Shown: positions 24,890-34,328, numbered from the stretch's first letter. The stretch: DNA of 64,000 nt from Duncaniella sp. (GCA_023664955.1 JAMPEV010000001.1:812962-876961), one strand, 5' to 3'. Program-made: numbers and translations. Notes: a model not told the origin generated them from the letters alone.

Positions 24890-26995
24890 ATGGCTGATTT
24901 CCAATATATCCGCATAGCTTTCCGTGGAGAGGTCCAGGATGCCACCTGCACAATCTACTCTTACCCTAATCCCGCCCAACCCACAACACACGTTCCCTCT
25001 ACCGACACGGAGGAAACACCCTCAGCACCCAATGTGAACAGTCAGCACACTCTCCCACGGGAGGAGACTGACTCCACGACCAGTGCTGATGTTCAACAGG
25101 CACCCAGATGGGAGGAGATTTTAGTTGAGCCGGTAGCGGCTATAAAAAGGTTTCTCAACGCCACTGACTGCTATATCATGCAGTCGCACCCCTCAGGTCA
25201 CTATTTTTCGCTCATCACGCGCGACACCATGGACACTTCCCATGGATATGTGATGATTACAATGCAGCTCGACAATGGATGTTCCCTCACAGGCCGTCAG
25301 ATTTTGAGCGTGTTCAATTCCCTCAAACGGTCATTTATCGAAGAGAATGCTCTATCGGACCAGGCTGTGGATACTGCCCTCCACCAAGCTTCCGTGCCAG
25401 TTAAGCCCGTGCGGCTTGAGTCGTGGACCTACCACGCTCCCCAGGAGGGTACTGAGTTAGCTGAGGCGGCCTACCGAACTTATATTTCCGTCCAGGAGCT
25501 TGAGACAATCTTCTCATTTCCATCACAGCCAGAGTATGCCCCTTACCGATGCGTCATCATCGTTTCGGCTGCAAGCACCTTGCGTCCGGGCGTGAAAATG
25601 CCACGAATCACATCCCGGGTGCGCAAACTTTACACTGTGGTGTGCCCTGAGGGGGTGGTAGCGTCTTCAACACAAGTGTTTGACGGCGACCGTCTTACCC
25701 TGACTTATTCCAAGACCGGGTTCAATAGCCACACAGAGACTGTTACCGCCGGCTCACCTTCGGCCTATATCAAAAATGACGGCTCTACCATTCAGGTCCG
25801 CACATCATCGCAGACCGGAATCAGGTTTATCCGCCGGGTGAAAATCAGAATACTCTCCACCAAGGGCAACGATGTCAATGGTTACACAATCTCAGTGAAT
25901 GGGAATCCCATCAACACGATGGAGCCGTTCATCGAATTTACGGAGCGTGATCTGACACCCGGCGAAGAGGTGGAAATTCAAGTGGCTTCCAATAATTACC
26001 AGCCATTGAAACTCAAAAAACCGTCGGAGGAGATTTTGAGCACCGAAAGTCTCGACCTTATCCTCCGCCCAATAGAACAAGAGGTGACATTGCGCCTCAA
26101 CTTTGGCGATGACCGAGTGTTTGAGGAGCAAATCTCTATCGAAAAGAACACGCCTGAATATAATCGTCTCCATTCCGGCAATTTCCACGGCTTCCGCGCC
26201 CACCGACAAGTCACTCAGGACGATAGTGAGGTGTACAATGTAGATGTCCGTATAACATCACGCCCGGTGGCGCCCAATTTTGAGTGCTGCGCGACCGGTG
26301 AAGAATCACCCGCAAGTCATGCGCCTGTTTTTGAGAAGGTGGACAATGTCAGCGAGGATGATTTGCCACGTGAACGCAAGGCTTCGTTGCGCAACGTCCC
26401 CCCCACCGTGTTTGAGAATGCCAGCGATGATGACGATAACAGCGGCATGGATGAGGGAATGTTCCCAAGCCCATGGTACCGCAAGTCATGGCTTTGGGTA
26501 ATCATAGCGATAATACTGGTGGGCATAGTTACCTCCGTATACTATATGGATTTCGGAAACCCAGCTAAGCCCGCACCTGAGGCGCCCAACGCACTTAGCA
26601 CCGACACTGTGACATCACAACCCCTGCCCGTTGTGACTGGAGAAGAACAGATTGATATCGACTATCTCAATTCTTATCCGGTGTGGGAGGTGGAGAAACT
26701 CCGCTCCTCCATGGCCAAAGAGCTTATTGCGGCCATCAATGCCGGCGACATAGATGCCGTGGTAAACAATCCCTATTTCAAGGTCAAAGGACGGTGTACT
26801 AACCGTGATGCTAACATGATTGCCGATATGATATGGCGAGCAAAAAATTCCCACAGCGAGAGTTCCAATAAGCGTCTTTTACGTTCGGCAGTGAAGAATG
26901 GCACAATTTCGGTTCATGAACTTGCCGATGATCTCGCCAAGCGACGTCCCGCAGAGAAAGAGAACACCGCACCTCGTCCATCATCAGCAAATTAG
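24890..26995 (+). CDS. Large single-pass membrane protein of unknown function
   Basis: This 701-residue protein has no N-terminal signal. A proline/threonine-rich acidic linker lies at about 30-75, a mixed domain at 80-230, and beta-rich repeats at about 260-470 (phrases such as YTISVNGNPI and VEIQVASNNYQPLKL recall PEGA/carboxypeptidase-regulatory folds). A second acidic linker follows (SDDDDNSGMDEGM). The single transmembrane helix is at about 531-552 (WLWVIIAIILVGIVTSVYY), and the C-terminal ~150 residues would be on the far side. If the N-terminus is cytoplasmic, this is a type II protein with a small periplasmic domain. No catalytic motif is seen. Confidence 0.7.
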   Translation: MADFQYIRIAFRGEVQDATCTIYSYPNPAQPTTHVPSTDTEETPSAPNVNSQHTLPREETDSTTSADVQQAPRWEEILVEPVAAIKRFLNATDCYIMQSHPSGHYFSLITRDTMDTSHGYVMITMQLDNGCSLTGRQILSVFNSLKRSFIEENALSDQAVDTALHQASVPVKPVRLESWTYHAPQEGTELAEAAYRTYISVQELETIFSFPSQPEYAPYRCVIIVSAASTLRPGVKMPRITSRVRKLYTVVCPEGVVASSTQVFDGDRLTLTYSKTGFNSHTETVTAGSPSAYIKNDGSTIQVRTSSQTGIRFIRRVKIRILSTKGNDVNGYTISVNGNPINTMEPFIEFTERDLTPGEEVEIQVASNNYQPLKLKKPSEEILSTESLDLILRPIEQEVTLRLNFGDDRVFEEQISIEKNTPEYNRLHSGNFHGFRAHRQVTQDDSEVYNVDVRITSRPVAPNFECCATGEESPASHAPVFEKVDNVSEDDLPRERKASLRNVPPTVFENASDDDDNSGMDEGMFPSPWYRKSWLWVIIAIILVGIVTSVYYMDFGNPAKPAPEAPNALSTDTVTSQPLPVVTGEEQIDIDYLNSYPVWEVEKLRSSMAKELIAAINAGDIDAVVNNPYFKVKGRCTNRDANMIADMIWRAKNSHSESSNKRLLRSAVKNGTISVHELADDLAKRRPAEKENTAPRPSSAN

Positions 26996-27065
26996 CATAA
27001 CTTAGCCACTCATCGGGGAAACCTCAGTAGTTACCCAATTCATCCTTAAAATATTAAAAAAGATT

Positions 27066-27101
27066 AAAAAGAGCGATAACCTGCAGGTAATCGCTCTTTT
27101 T
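27066..27101 (+). terminator. Strong rho-independent terminator before dnaX
   Basis: AAAAAGAGCGAT and ATCGCTCTTTTT form the outer part of a nearly perfect 36-base hairpin (27066-27101), with one mismatch and a CTGCAG centre. A-tract and T-tract make it effective on both strands. It ends the 701-aa gene's transcript. Confidence 0.85.
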
Positions 27102-27117
27102 ATTATGGACAGTTCAC

Positions 27118-27125
27118 TATATTTG
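27118..27125 (+). promoter_or_regulatory. -7 element TATATTTG at the dnaX start
   Basis: TATATTTG ends four bases before the dnaX ATG. Normal use of this element would put the transcription start at or next to the A of the start codon, suggesting a leaderless mRNA. No TTG is found at 19-21 bases upstream. Confidence 0.5.
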
Positions 27126-27129
27126 TAGT

Positions 27130-28944
27130 ATGGAAAATTATATTGTCTCGGCTCGAAAGTACCGACCTTCCACCTTTGACAGCGTGGTGGGACAGAAGGC
27201 ACTTACGGCTACCTTGAAAAACGCTATCGCCACCCAAAGGCTCGCCCACAGTTACCTGTTTTGCGGCTCCAGAGGTGTGGGAAAAACTTCATGCGCACGT
27301 ATTTTTGCAAAGACTATTAACTGCGAGCATCCCACAGCCCAAGGGGAGGCTTGCAACGAATGTGACAGCTGCCGTGCTTTCAACGAGGGTAATTCTCTGA
27401 ATATCATAGAACTCGATGCCGCATCCAACAACGGTGTCGATGACATCCGCCAACTCGTAGAGCAGGTACAGATTCCTCCGTCGCAAGGCCGATACAGAGT
27501 ATTCATAGTGGATGAGGTCCACATGCTTTCGGCAGCCGCTTTCAATGCGTTCCTTAAGACGCTTGAGGAGCCACCGAGCTACGTGATATTCATTCTTGCC
27601 ACCACTGAGAAACATAAAATTATCCCTACCATCCTGTCAAGGTGCCAGATATACGATTTCAACCGCATATCAATCCGCGACATGATTGAGCATCTCGCAT
27701 ACGTGGCGAAGCAGGAGGGAATAACAGCCGAAACCCCGGCCCTCAATATCATAGCACGTAAGGCTGACGGCGCAATGCGCGACGCACTTTCGATTTTCGA
27801 CCAAGTTGCCGCTTCGTCGAGAGGTAACATAACATACAAAAGCGCAATTGAAAACCTCAACGTGCTCGATTATAACTACTATAATCGTCTTCTCGATTGC
27901 TTTCTCGAAGGCAAAGTGCTTGAAACGTGGATGATATACAAAGAGGTTCGCGACCGCGGTTTCGATTCCCATTTCTTCATCAACGGGCTTGCGGATTATA
28001 TGCGCGACCTGATGGTGGCACGCGACCCTTCGACCATCGTGCTCCTCGAGGCCGACGATGAGGCCAGAGCCGCAATGGCTCAGACTGCGGTGAAATGTTC
28101 GCCCGACTTCATTTACAGGGCGATGAACCTGTGTAATGAGGCCGATTTGAACTACCGCACGGCATCCAACAAGCAATTCCTTATAGAGCTGACGCTCGCT
28201 AAAATATGCCAATCGCTAAGCCCCTCCCCCGACAATAGCGGCGAAGGAGAGGGGCGATTACAAAAAATTCAAGCCGCGCCCTCTACGATAACCTCCGGCA
28301 TCGCAAGTGCCACCGGTGCTTCAGCTGCGCCACAATCGGCAAAACCGAGCGGTCCAACAGCCAATCCGGCACCCCATTCTGCGACACCTGTCACCTCTAC
28401 TACGCACCATGTGTCATCCGGTCCGGCTCCCGTAGCTAAGCCGGCTCCTGCAGTACGGCCGTTGAGCAGCAGTAGACCATTGAAAAAGGTGTCGGCTTCA
28501 ACGTTCTCAATCAATCAATCCACCGCGACCGAAGCAGCTGAGACACAAAGTAATTATGGTTCTCAGACAGCCGTGAAGCGATTGAATGCATACACGCAGG
28601 AGCAATTAAATGCCGCATGGCAACAGTATATCAACACGCATCCCACAGAGCATATCCTCATCAATACCATGCGTGCTTCATTCCCGGCAAAAGTTACCGG
28701 CCACGCCTACAAAGTGATGGTGGAAAATGAGATGCAGCTCAACACCATGACGCAGTCCACCCAATCAATCCTGAAGTATCTCCATGACACATTGGGGAAT
28801 GACCTTATAGAAATAACTTACGAGGTTAACAAAGGTGAGGCATCACCCCACACATGGAACGAGCGGCAAGTACTTCACCACATGCTTGAAAATAACCCCG
28901 CACTCCGTGCATTTGTCGATGACCTCAAACTCACAATCAGTTGA
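27130..28944 (+). CDS. dnaX: DNA polymerase III subunit gamma/tau
   Basis: DnaX is the ATPase of the clamp loader that links the replicative polymerase and helicase. The 604 residues begin with RKYRPSTFDSVVGQ, the P-loop GSRGVGKTS, a zinc module with cysteines in CEHPTAQGEACNECDSC, and VDEVHMLS (Walker B). Residues ~360-480 are an Ala/Pro/Ser-rich linker, and the last ~130 residues are a tau-like C-terminal domain. The first part of the linker (about 361-377) is read from an inverted repeat at 28211-28259. No programmed frameshift site was identified. Confidence 0.96.
   Translation: MENYIVSARKYRPSTFDSVVGQKALTATLKNAIATQRLAHSYLFCGSRGVGKTSCARIFAKTINCEHPTAQGEACNECDSCRAFNEGNSLNIIELDAASNNGVDDIRQLVEQVQIPPSQGRYRVFIVDEVHMLSAAAFNAFLKTLEEPPSYVIFILATTEKHKIIPTILSRCQIYDFNRISIRDMIEHLAYVAKQEGITAETPALNIIARKADGAMRDALSIFDQVAASSRGNITYKSAIENLNVLDYNYYNRLLDCFLEGKVLETWMIYKEVRDRGFDSHFFINGLADYMRDLMVARDPSTIVLLEADDEARAAMAQTAVKCSPDFIYRAMNLCNEADLNYRTASNKQFLIELTLAKICQSLSPSPDNSGEGEGRLQKIQAAPSTITSGIASATGASAAPQSAKPSGPTANPAPHSATPVTSTTHHVSSGPAPVAKPAPAVRPLSSSRPLKKVSASTFSINQSTATEAAETQSNYGSQTAVKRLNAYTQEQLNAAWQQYINTHPTEHILINTMRASFPAKVTGHAYKVMVENEMQLNTMTQSTQSILKYLHDTLGNDLIEITYEVNKGEASPHTWNERQVLHHMLENNPALRAFVDDLKLTIS
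28211..28259. repeat. Inverted repeat translated in frame inside dnaX
   Basis: AATCGC ... GCGATT encloses CCCCTC ... GAGGGG, giving a GC-rich stem around GACAATAGCGGCG. It is read in frame as a Ser/Pro/Gly/Glu-rich stretch in the linker of DnaX, where insertion is likely to be tolerated. Confidence 0.6.
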
Positions 28945-29072
28945 AATAAACAGGCCTTAACATCGCTTATACATACCTTTGATAGGGTATTCTTTTATTA
29001 TCCTCATCTCAAATGTAAGGACGTGGTACCGGTCCATACATCAGAATCGCTTCGACGGATCCCGATTGGGGA

Positions 29073-29089
29073 GGACGCTCCATGGAGTG
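29073..29089. repeat. Degenerate palindromic repeat copy 4
   Basis: GGACGCTCC is intact on the left of CCATGG, but the right arm reads GGAGTG instead of GGAGCG. It lies just beyond the 3' end of the TatD-like gene and is preceded by a GATTGGGG segment resembling the flank of copy 1. Confidence 0.7.
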
Positions 29090-29135
29090 ACACTCTTCAG
29101 GGATCGTGATTTCGATGATGATTGGTGGAGCTTCA

Positions 29136-29684
29136 CTACAGTTGGTCGGTTTCGTGGAGGCGGCGTGATGGGGGTGTGAGGGCGTATGATTCGGGGTTGT
29201 ATTTTTTTCCGTAAGATAGGTAGAAGCCTTGGCGGAGAAGCTGGAGGGCGAGTTGAGGCTTGCCGCGGAAACCGTGTATTATCCATGGTTGGGTGGGTCG
29301 TAACTCCTTTTTCAGTTGTATTATTTCCTGAAATCTACGTACAATATGAAGTATCAGCGGTTTTGCAGTTTCCTCGCTTAATTCAATATGATATTTCAGC
29401 AGGTCAAGTTGCTTGCGAAGCGTAATTTCGACATCATCAGAGTGGCGCATAGTGTCAAGACCCGCCTCACCAATCGCTACTACATCAGGACGAGATGCGA
29501 GGGCACGAAGCATCAGAAGGTCGCGGAGAGTAAAGCGATTAACGTTCCATGGATGGACACCCACAGAATACCGATATCCTTTCCCCCAGGGCATCATTTT
29601 GCGTAGTCGGTTGTTGAATAAACCTGTGGGGTCAATATCCACGATGGCATTATGGCGCAGCCTGTGGGTATGCCAGTCAAACAT
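29136..29684 (-). CDS. TatD-family metal-dependent hydrolase, C-terminally short
   Basis: TatD proteins are metal-dependent phosphoesterases/DNases of the amidohydrolase fold. The 182 residues include FDWHTHRLRH (the H-x-H metal site), AIGEAGLD (Glu), LILHIVRRF (His), WIIHGFRG (His) and a terminal HETDQL with the catalytic Asp. The protein stops right after this motif, about 30-40 residues earlier than usual, so the last helices are missing. A palindromic repeat copy lies 50-60 bases beyond the stop. It may be a shortened but active gene or a recent truncation. Confidence 0.82.
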   Translation of the reverse strand: MFDWHTHRLRHNAIVDIDPTGLFNNRLRKMMPWGKGYRYSVGVHPWNVNRFTLRDLLMLRALASRPDVVAIGEAGLDTMRHSDDVEITLRKQLDLLKYHIELSEETAKPLILHIVRRFQEIIQLKKELRPTQPWIIHGFRGKPQLALQLLRQGFYLSYGKKYNPESYALTPPSRRLHETDQL

Positions 29685-29708
29685 GATGAAACCGATTAAG
29701 ATTGTCCA

Positions 29709-30251
29709 TCAGTCAAGAGGTGTTAGCAGTCCTGTTACGGAATCGATTATGAAACCTCTCACGGAGATGTCATGAGGAATGAGGGGGTGGTTCTTCACAA
29801 GGTCGACCGTCTCACGCACAGCAGCTTCTGTATCGTCAAACCCATGCAGCCAACTGTCAAGGTCGATACCACAGTGGCGCATCAGAGAGATGTGTTCCTC
29901 ATCTATGCCACGATGTCGCATAAGTTCCAACATTTCAGCAGCATCCATTCCTTGCACACCACAACCGGTATGCCCTATAATCATCACCTCGTTGACCCCT
30001 AACTCGTAAATTGCCACAAGAAGCGACCTCACGGTTGAGTCAAAAGGGTTGGTAATAGTGCCACCGGCATTCTTAATCATCTTAACATCACCGTTTTTAA
30101 TACCCAAAGCAGCGGGTAGAAGATGGGTGAGGCGCGTGTCCATGCAAGTGACAATGGCAATGCGCTTGTCGGGGTATTTGGATGTCTCGTATTGCTTATA
30201 AGCACCGCTTTCGACGAATTGGCGGTTGTGCTTTAGGATTTCATCTATCAT
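29709..30251 (-). CDS. Beta-class carbonic anhydrase
   Basis: Carbonic anhydrase interconverts CO2 and bicarbonate, needed for carboxylases. The 180 residues show the beta-class zinc site: Cys36 with the Asp38-Arg40 dyad in VTCMDTRL, and His94 and Cys97 in IIGHTGCGVQ. The short type without extra N-terminal arm fits. It lies 49 bases downstream of the polyprenyl synthase gene and 24 bases before the TatD-like gene, so the three may be co-transcribed. Confidence 0.94.
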   Translation of the reverse strand: MIDEILKHNRQFVESGAYKQYETSKYPDKRIAIVTCMDTRLTHLLPAALGIKNGDVKMIKNAGGTITNPFDSTVRSLLVAIYELGVNEVMIIGHTGCGVQGMDAAEMLELMRHRGIDEEHISLMRHCGIDLDSWLHGFDDTEAAVRETVDLVKNHPLIPHDISVRGFIIDSVTGLLTPLD

Positions 30252-30299
30252 AGCTTGAAAAATTTATGATATGAGTCCAGTGCGGCTCAGAAGAGTGTC

Positions 30300-31277
30300 T
30301 TAGTTATCGCGTCGGATAATGAAATCAAGAAGAGCAAGAAGTGCCTCGGTGGCCTCGGTAGCCGGGAAAGAGCTTAAAATTTCTGCTGCTTCATCACGGA
30401 GACGTAGCATCGTGTCGTCGGCATATTCAATGCCGCCGTTATCCTTGGCATATTCAATAAGCGAGCCAATTTCCGCCTCAGTAAGGAACTCCTTGTGTGA
30501 CAGTTCGACCATCTCTTTCCTGATTTTTTTATCCTTCCCCTTTGTGAGGGCGTATAGAAGCGGGAGGGTGATTTTCCCCTCTCGGAGGTCGTTGCCGGTC
30601 GGTTTTCCGATTTTTTCATCGCTGAAATAGTCGAAAATGTCATCTCGGATCTGGAAACAAAGCCCGAACAGCTCGGCAAACCGTCTCATCTTTGTAAGCC
30701 GTTCGTCATCCACCCCCACGCAGTAGGCTCCTACCGACACGCATGACACGAACAGAGAAGCCGTCTTGTGAGAAATAATCTTGAAATAAGCCTCCTCGTC
30801 AAGCTTGTGGAAACGGGCGTTGTAAATCTGATCCATTTCGCCAAGAGAAAGGAGCTTACCAAGCGAAGCGATAGTGCCTATGACACGCAGATCGTCAGTG
30901 CTGATGGCAAGTTGCAGGGCGTTAGAGACGAAGAAATCCCCCACAAGTACTGCAATATGGTTGTCCCACACTGCATTTATGGTATCGTGGCCATGTCGAG
31001 TCTTCGACTCATCCACCACATCATCGTGAATCAGCGACGCATTGTGGAGCATCTCCACCGAAGCGGCAGCTTTAATGACAGAGTCGTTAATGTCGCCAAA
31101 TAACTTTGCGGTAAGCATCACTAACATTGGTCGGAGCTGCTTCCCCTTGTGTTCGAGATACGACGATATAACACGGTTCATCAAATCGTTTGAAGAATCG
31201 AGGGAATCCTTGATGAGAGAGTTGAGCTTTTCAATCTCCGGCTGGATGGAGCGTCGTATATCAGAAATGGATGTCAT
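30300..31277 (-). CDS. Long-chain polyprenyl diphosphate synthase
   Basis: This trans-prenyltransferase extends farnesyl diphosphate with IPP, probably for the menaquinone side chain. The 325 residues have the first aspartate-rich motif in LIHDDVVDESKTRHG, the second in FQIRDDIFDYFSD, and GKPTGNDLREGKITLP. The start at 31277 is preferred over 31289 because a -7 element (TAATTTTG, minus strand 31294-31287) covers the upstream ATG. Chain length cannot be read with confidence. Confidence 0.93.
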   Translation of the reverse strand: MTSISDIRRSIQPEIEKLNSLIKDSLDSSNDLMNRVISSYLEHKGKQLRPMLVMLTAKLFGDINDSVIKAAASVEMLHNASLIHDDVVDESKTRHGHDTINAVWDNHIAVLVGDFFVSNALQLAISTDDLRVIGTIASLGKLLSLGEMDQIYNARFHKLDEEAYFKIISHKTASLFVSCVSVGAYCVGVDDERLTKMRRFAELFGLCFQIRDDIFDYFSDEKIGKPTGNDLREGKITLPLLYALTKGKDKKIRKEMVELSHKEFLTEAEIGSLIEYAKDNGGIEYADDTMLRLRDEAAEILSSFPATEATEALLALLDFIIRRDN

Positions 31278-31286
31278 AACAAAATG

Positions 31287-31294
31287 CAAAATTA
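31287..31294 (-). promoter_or_regulatory. -7 element TAATTTTG before the polyprenyl synthase gene
   Basis: On the minus strand TAATTTTG is followed nine bases later by the ATG at 31277. The predicted leader would be only a few bases long. It is used here to choose the start codon. Confidence 0.45.
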
Positions 31295-31423
31295 TAAAAA
31301 TTCTTTGTAATATAACTGTTATCTATGTCCCATAATCGTCATAAAATTAAAAAATCCTAATAAAGTGACAGTTTTTTCGGCATTAATCCTTAACTTTATC
31401 GCCAATTTACAAAGAATTGACTT

Positions 31424-34216
31424 ATGGAGAAACGACTGTTCCTGCTGGATGCCTACGCACTAATATATCGAGCCTACTATGCGTTGATACGCTCGCCGCG
31501 TGTTACAAGTTCCGGGTTCAACACATCGGCAATATTCGGATTTTGCAACACCCTTGACGAATTGCTTCGCAAGGAGAACCCCACCCACATAGCCGTGTGC
31601 TTCGATCCTCCCGGCGGCCACACATTCCGCCATGAGGAGTATGAGGCCTATAAAGCCCAGCGCGATAAGCAGCCGGAGGATATCACTAAGTCGATACCTT
31701 ATATCCTGCGTATTCTCGAGGCCTACCGGATACCCACCATCGAAGTGGATGGGTATGAGGCAGATGACGTGATAGGCACTCTTTCGGTTATGGCCGAGAA
31801 AGAGGGTTATGACACTTACATGATGACTCCCGACAAGGATTACGGACAGTTGGTGACCGACCACGTGTTCATGTATCGCCCTGCCCTGAAGGGTAACGGT
31901 TTTGAAATTCGCACCCCAGAGATGGTGTGTGAGAAGTATAGCCTTAAGTCACCAAAACAGGTGATTGACCTGCTCGCACTAGAGGGCGACACATCCGATA
32001 ATATCCCGGGATGCCCCGGCGTGGGCGAAAAGACTGCCGCCAAATTGATTCAAGAATATGGGTCAGTGGAGAATCTTCTTGACAATGTCAATAAGATGAA
32101 GGCAAGCAAAATGAAAGAAAACATCATCAGGAACGCCGAGCAGATTCGTTTGTCAAAACACCTCGCAACTATCAAAACTGATGTTCCCTTGGATATCAAC
32201 CTCGATTCTTTAGAGCGTAAAACAATTGATGTTGAGAAGCTTGCAGGGATATACCGAGAATTGGAATTCCGTACCTTCCTGACCCGTTTAGGGCTGCCGA
32301 TAAGCGCGCCAAAACCACTTAATGAAAAAAAGACGACTCCAAAACAAGCATCCCCGACTGACGATTCCGGAATGGGCTCGCTGTTTGACATGGTGAACGA
32401 AGATAATGACGCCCCGGTGCTTGTCCGTCCATGCGAAAATCAAGATTATAAAGTGGTAATGGCCCTTGACGAAGTGGCACGAGTGATTGAGAAAGCAGCA
32501 AATCAAGCTGCTGTGGGAGTGGCCCTTTACGCTGTGGGAGAAGAGGCTATGACCGCCAAATGGGAGGCGCTATGCCTTTCCTGGGAAGGGTGTGAGGCAT
32601 ATTATCTGCCGGTGCCCTCCGAAGTAAAAGAGCGTGAAGAGTTCAGGTCAATCATAACACCTCTATTTAATAATAATCGCTCTGTGATAGTGAGTCATGA
32701 CGTAAAGAGGGCTTACCTATTACTAAAAAATGCCGGAATAGAATTTACATCGCCATATTTTGACACTTCAGTTGCGCATTATCTCATTGACCCGGAGATG
32801 AAACATGACATTCGCCAGGTTACGGCAAAGTATCTTGGAATAGAGCTTACCGGCATGGCCCCCGATGAGAAAATAGTGCATCCGAAAAAGCCGCTCACCG
32901 AGGAAGCGGCCGTGGCGCGGTATTGCGAGGAGGCTGAAATGGCAATGAGGCTGAGAGAACCACTCGCCGCAGGTGTGGCCGACCGAGAAATGGCCCAACT
33001 GCTTAAGGATGTAGAGTTCCCCCTTATCAAGGTGCTTGCCGAGATGGAGTACACCGGAGTGCGCATCGATCCGACCGTACTCAAAGAACTTTCCGACAAG
33101 CTAAAACAACGGCTTCGCAGTATGGAGGAGGAGGCCTACGCAATGGCCGGCGGCCCATTCAACATATCATCTCCGGCACAAGTGGGAATGGTATTGTTTG
33201 ACCGCTTAGAGATTGACCCTAAAGCGAAAAAAACCACCAAAGGTTCATATTCCACCACTGAGCAGGTGCTCGAGAAATATGCCAATAAAGTGCCGATTGT
33301 GGGGCTGATACTTAAAATCCGCCGCCTGCGTAAACTTATCGCCACATATCTTGATGCCTTACCCGCACTGATAAATCCGGCCACCGGAAAAATACACACA
33401 TCATATAATCAGACTGTTACCGCAACCGGACGAATCTCGTCAACAAACCCCAATCTACAAAATATTCCGATACGCACCGACGATGGGAAAGAGATACGTC
33501 GAGCGTTTATAGCCGATGATGGCGACATGATAATGAGCGCCGACTACTCGCAGATTGAGTTGAGGTTGATTGCCGATCTTAGCGGTGACAAGGATATGAT
33601 TGAGGGATTCCTGTCGGGCGATGATATTCACCGCATCACAGCTTCAAAAATCTACGGACTTCCCCTCGAAGAGGTGACAGACGACCAGCGCCGCCATGCC
33701 AAGACAGCCAATTTCGGCATTATTTACGGAATTTCAGCATTTGGCTTGGCTGAGCGTTTAGGTATCGCACGCTCCGAGGCTAAGCAGTTGATTGACGGAT
33801 ACTTCGCAACATATCCCCATATTCGCCAATATCTTGAGGAAGCAGTGGAAGTGGCCCGTAAGCAAGGGTATGTAACCACAAAGATGGGACGTAGACGCTA
33901 TCTGCCTGATATTGAATCGAGAAACGCAGTGGTGCGCGGATATGCCGAACGAAATGCAGTTAATGCACCCATTCAAGGCACAGCCGCCGATATCATAAAA
34001 GTAGCTATGGTGCGTATTTTCAATGAGATGGATCGCCGCGGAATGAGGTCGAAAATGATAATGCAGGTGCATGACGAATTGATATTTGATGTCAAGCCGG
34101 AGGAGAAAGAAGAACTCACCAGCCTCGTAATCAGCGAGATGGAAGCTGCTTATCACGGGGCAGTGCCTCTTGAGGTGTCGGCCGGCATAGCACCCAACTG
34201 GCTTGAAGCGCATTAA
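31424..34216 (+). CDS. polA: DNA polymerase I with degenerate proofreading domain
   Basis: Pol I fills gaps and removes RNA primers. The 930 residues have an N-terminal 5'-3' nuclease (LLDAYALIYRAYYA, GYEADDVIGTL, TPDKDYGQLV), a middle 3'-5' exonuclease-like domain and a C-terminal polymerase (MSADYSQIELRL motif A, the KTANFGIIYGIS finger helix, MQVHDELIFDV motif C). In the middle domain exo I reads VALYAV instead of DxE, exo II reads HDVKRAY and exo III YCEEAEM, so most metal-binding acids are gone and proofreading is probably lost. A -7-like TAACTTTA lies at about 31391. Confidence 0.96.
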   Translation: MEKRLFLLDAYALIYRAYYALIRSPRVTSSGFNTSAIFGFCNTLDELLRKENPTHIAVCFDPPGGHTFRHEEYEAYKAQRDKQPEDITKSIPYILRILEAYRIPTIEVDGYEADDVIGTLSVMAEKEGYDTYMMTPDKDYGQLVTDHVFMYRPALKGNGFEIRTPEMVCEKYSLKSPKQVIDLLALEGDTSDNIPGCPGVGEKTAAKLIQEYGSVENLLDNVNKMKASKMKENIIRNAEQIRLSKHLATIKTDVPLDINLDSLERKTIDVEKLAGIYRELEFRTFLTRLGLPISAPKPLNEKKTTPKQASPTDDSGMGSLFDMVNEDNDAPVLVRPCENQDYKVVMALDEVARVIEKAANQAAVGVALYAVGEEAMTAKWEALCLSWEGCEAYYLPVPSEVKEREEFRSIITPLFNNNRSVIVSHDVKRAYLLLKNAGIEFTSPYFDTSVAHYLIDPEMKHDIRQVTAKYLGIELTGMAPDEKIVHPKKPLTEEAAVARYCEEAEMAMRLREPLAAGVADREMAQLLKDVEFPLIKVLAEMEYTGVRIDPTVLKELSDKLKQRLRSMEEEAYAMAGGPFNISSPAQVGMVLFDRLEIDPKAKKTTKGSYSTTEQVLEKYANKVPIVGLILKIRRLRKLIATYLDALPALINPATGKIHTSYNQTVTATGRISSTNPNLQNIPIRTDDGKEIRRAFIADDGDMIMSADYSQIELRLIADLSGDKDMIEGFLSGDDIHRITASKIYGLPLEEVTDDQRRHAKTANFGIIYGISAFGLAERLGIARSEAKQLIDGYFATYPHIRQYLEEAVEVARKQGYVTTKMGRRRYLPDIESRNAVVRGYAERNAVNAPIQGTAADIIKVAMVRIFNEMDRRGMRSKMIMQVHDELIFDVKPEEKEELTSLVISEMEAAYHGAVPLEVSAGIAPNWLEAH

Positions 34217-34328
34217 GCACTTAGGGAATTGAACTCCATCTATCTGCAGAGACGCAACTTGCCGCGACTTTCTCCGGATAACTACACCGGGGATTGCAAT
34301 GTAAACACAAATCTATAAGTAGAAAGAA

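Noticed and set aside
29041..29286. 81-codon minus-strand frame overlapping the TatD-like gene end
   Set aside because: It is out of frame with TatD, starts inside it and is largely made of palindromic-repeat translation; no independent evidence for a gene.
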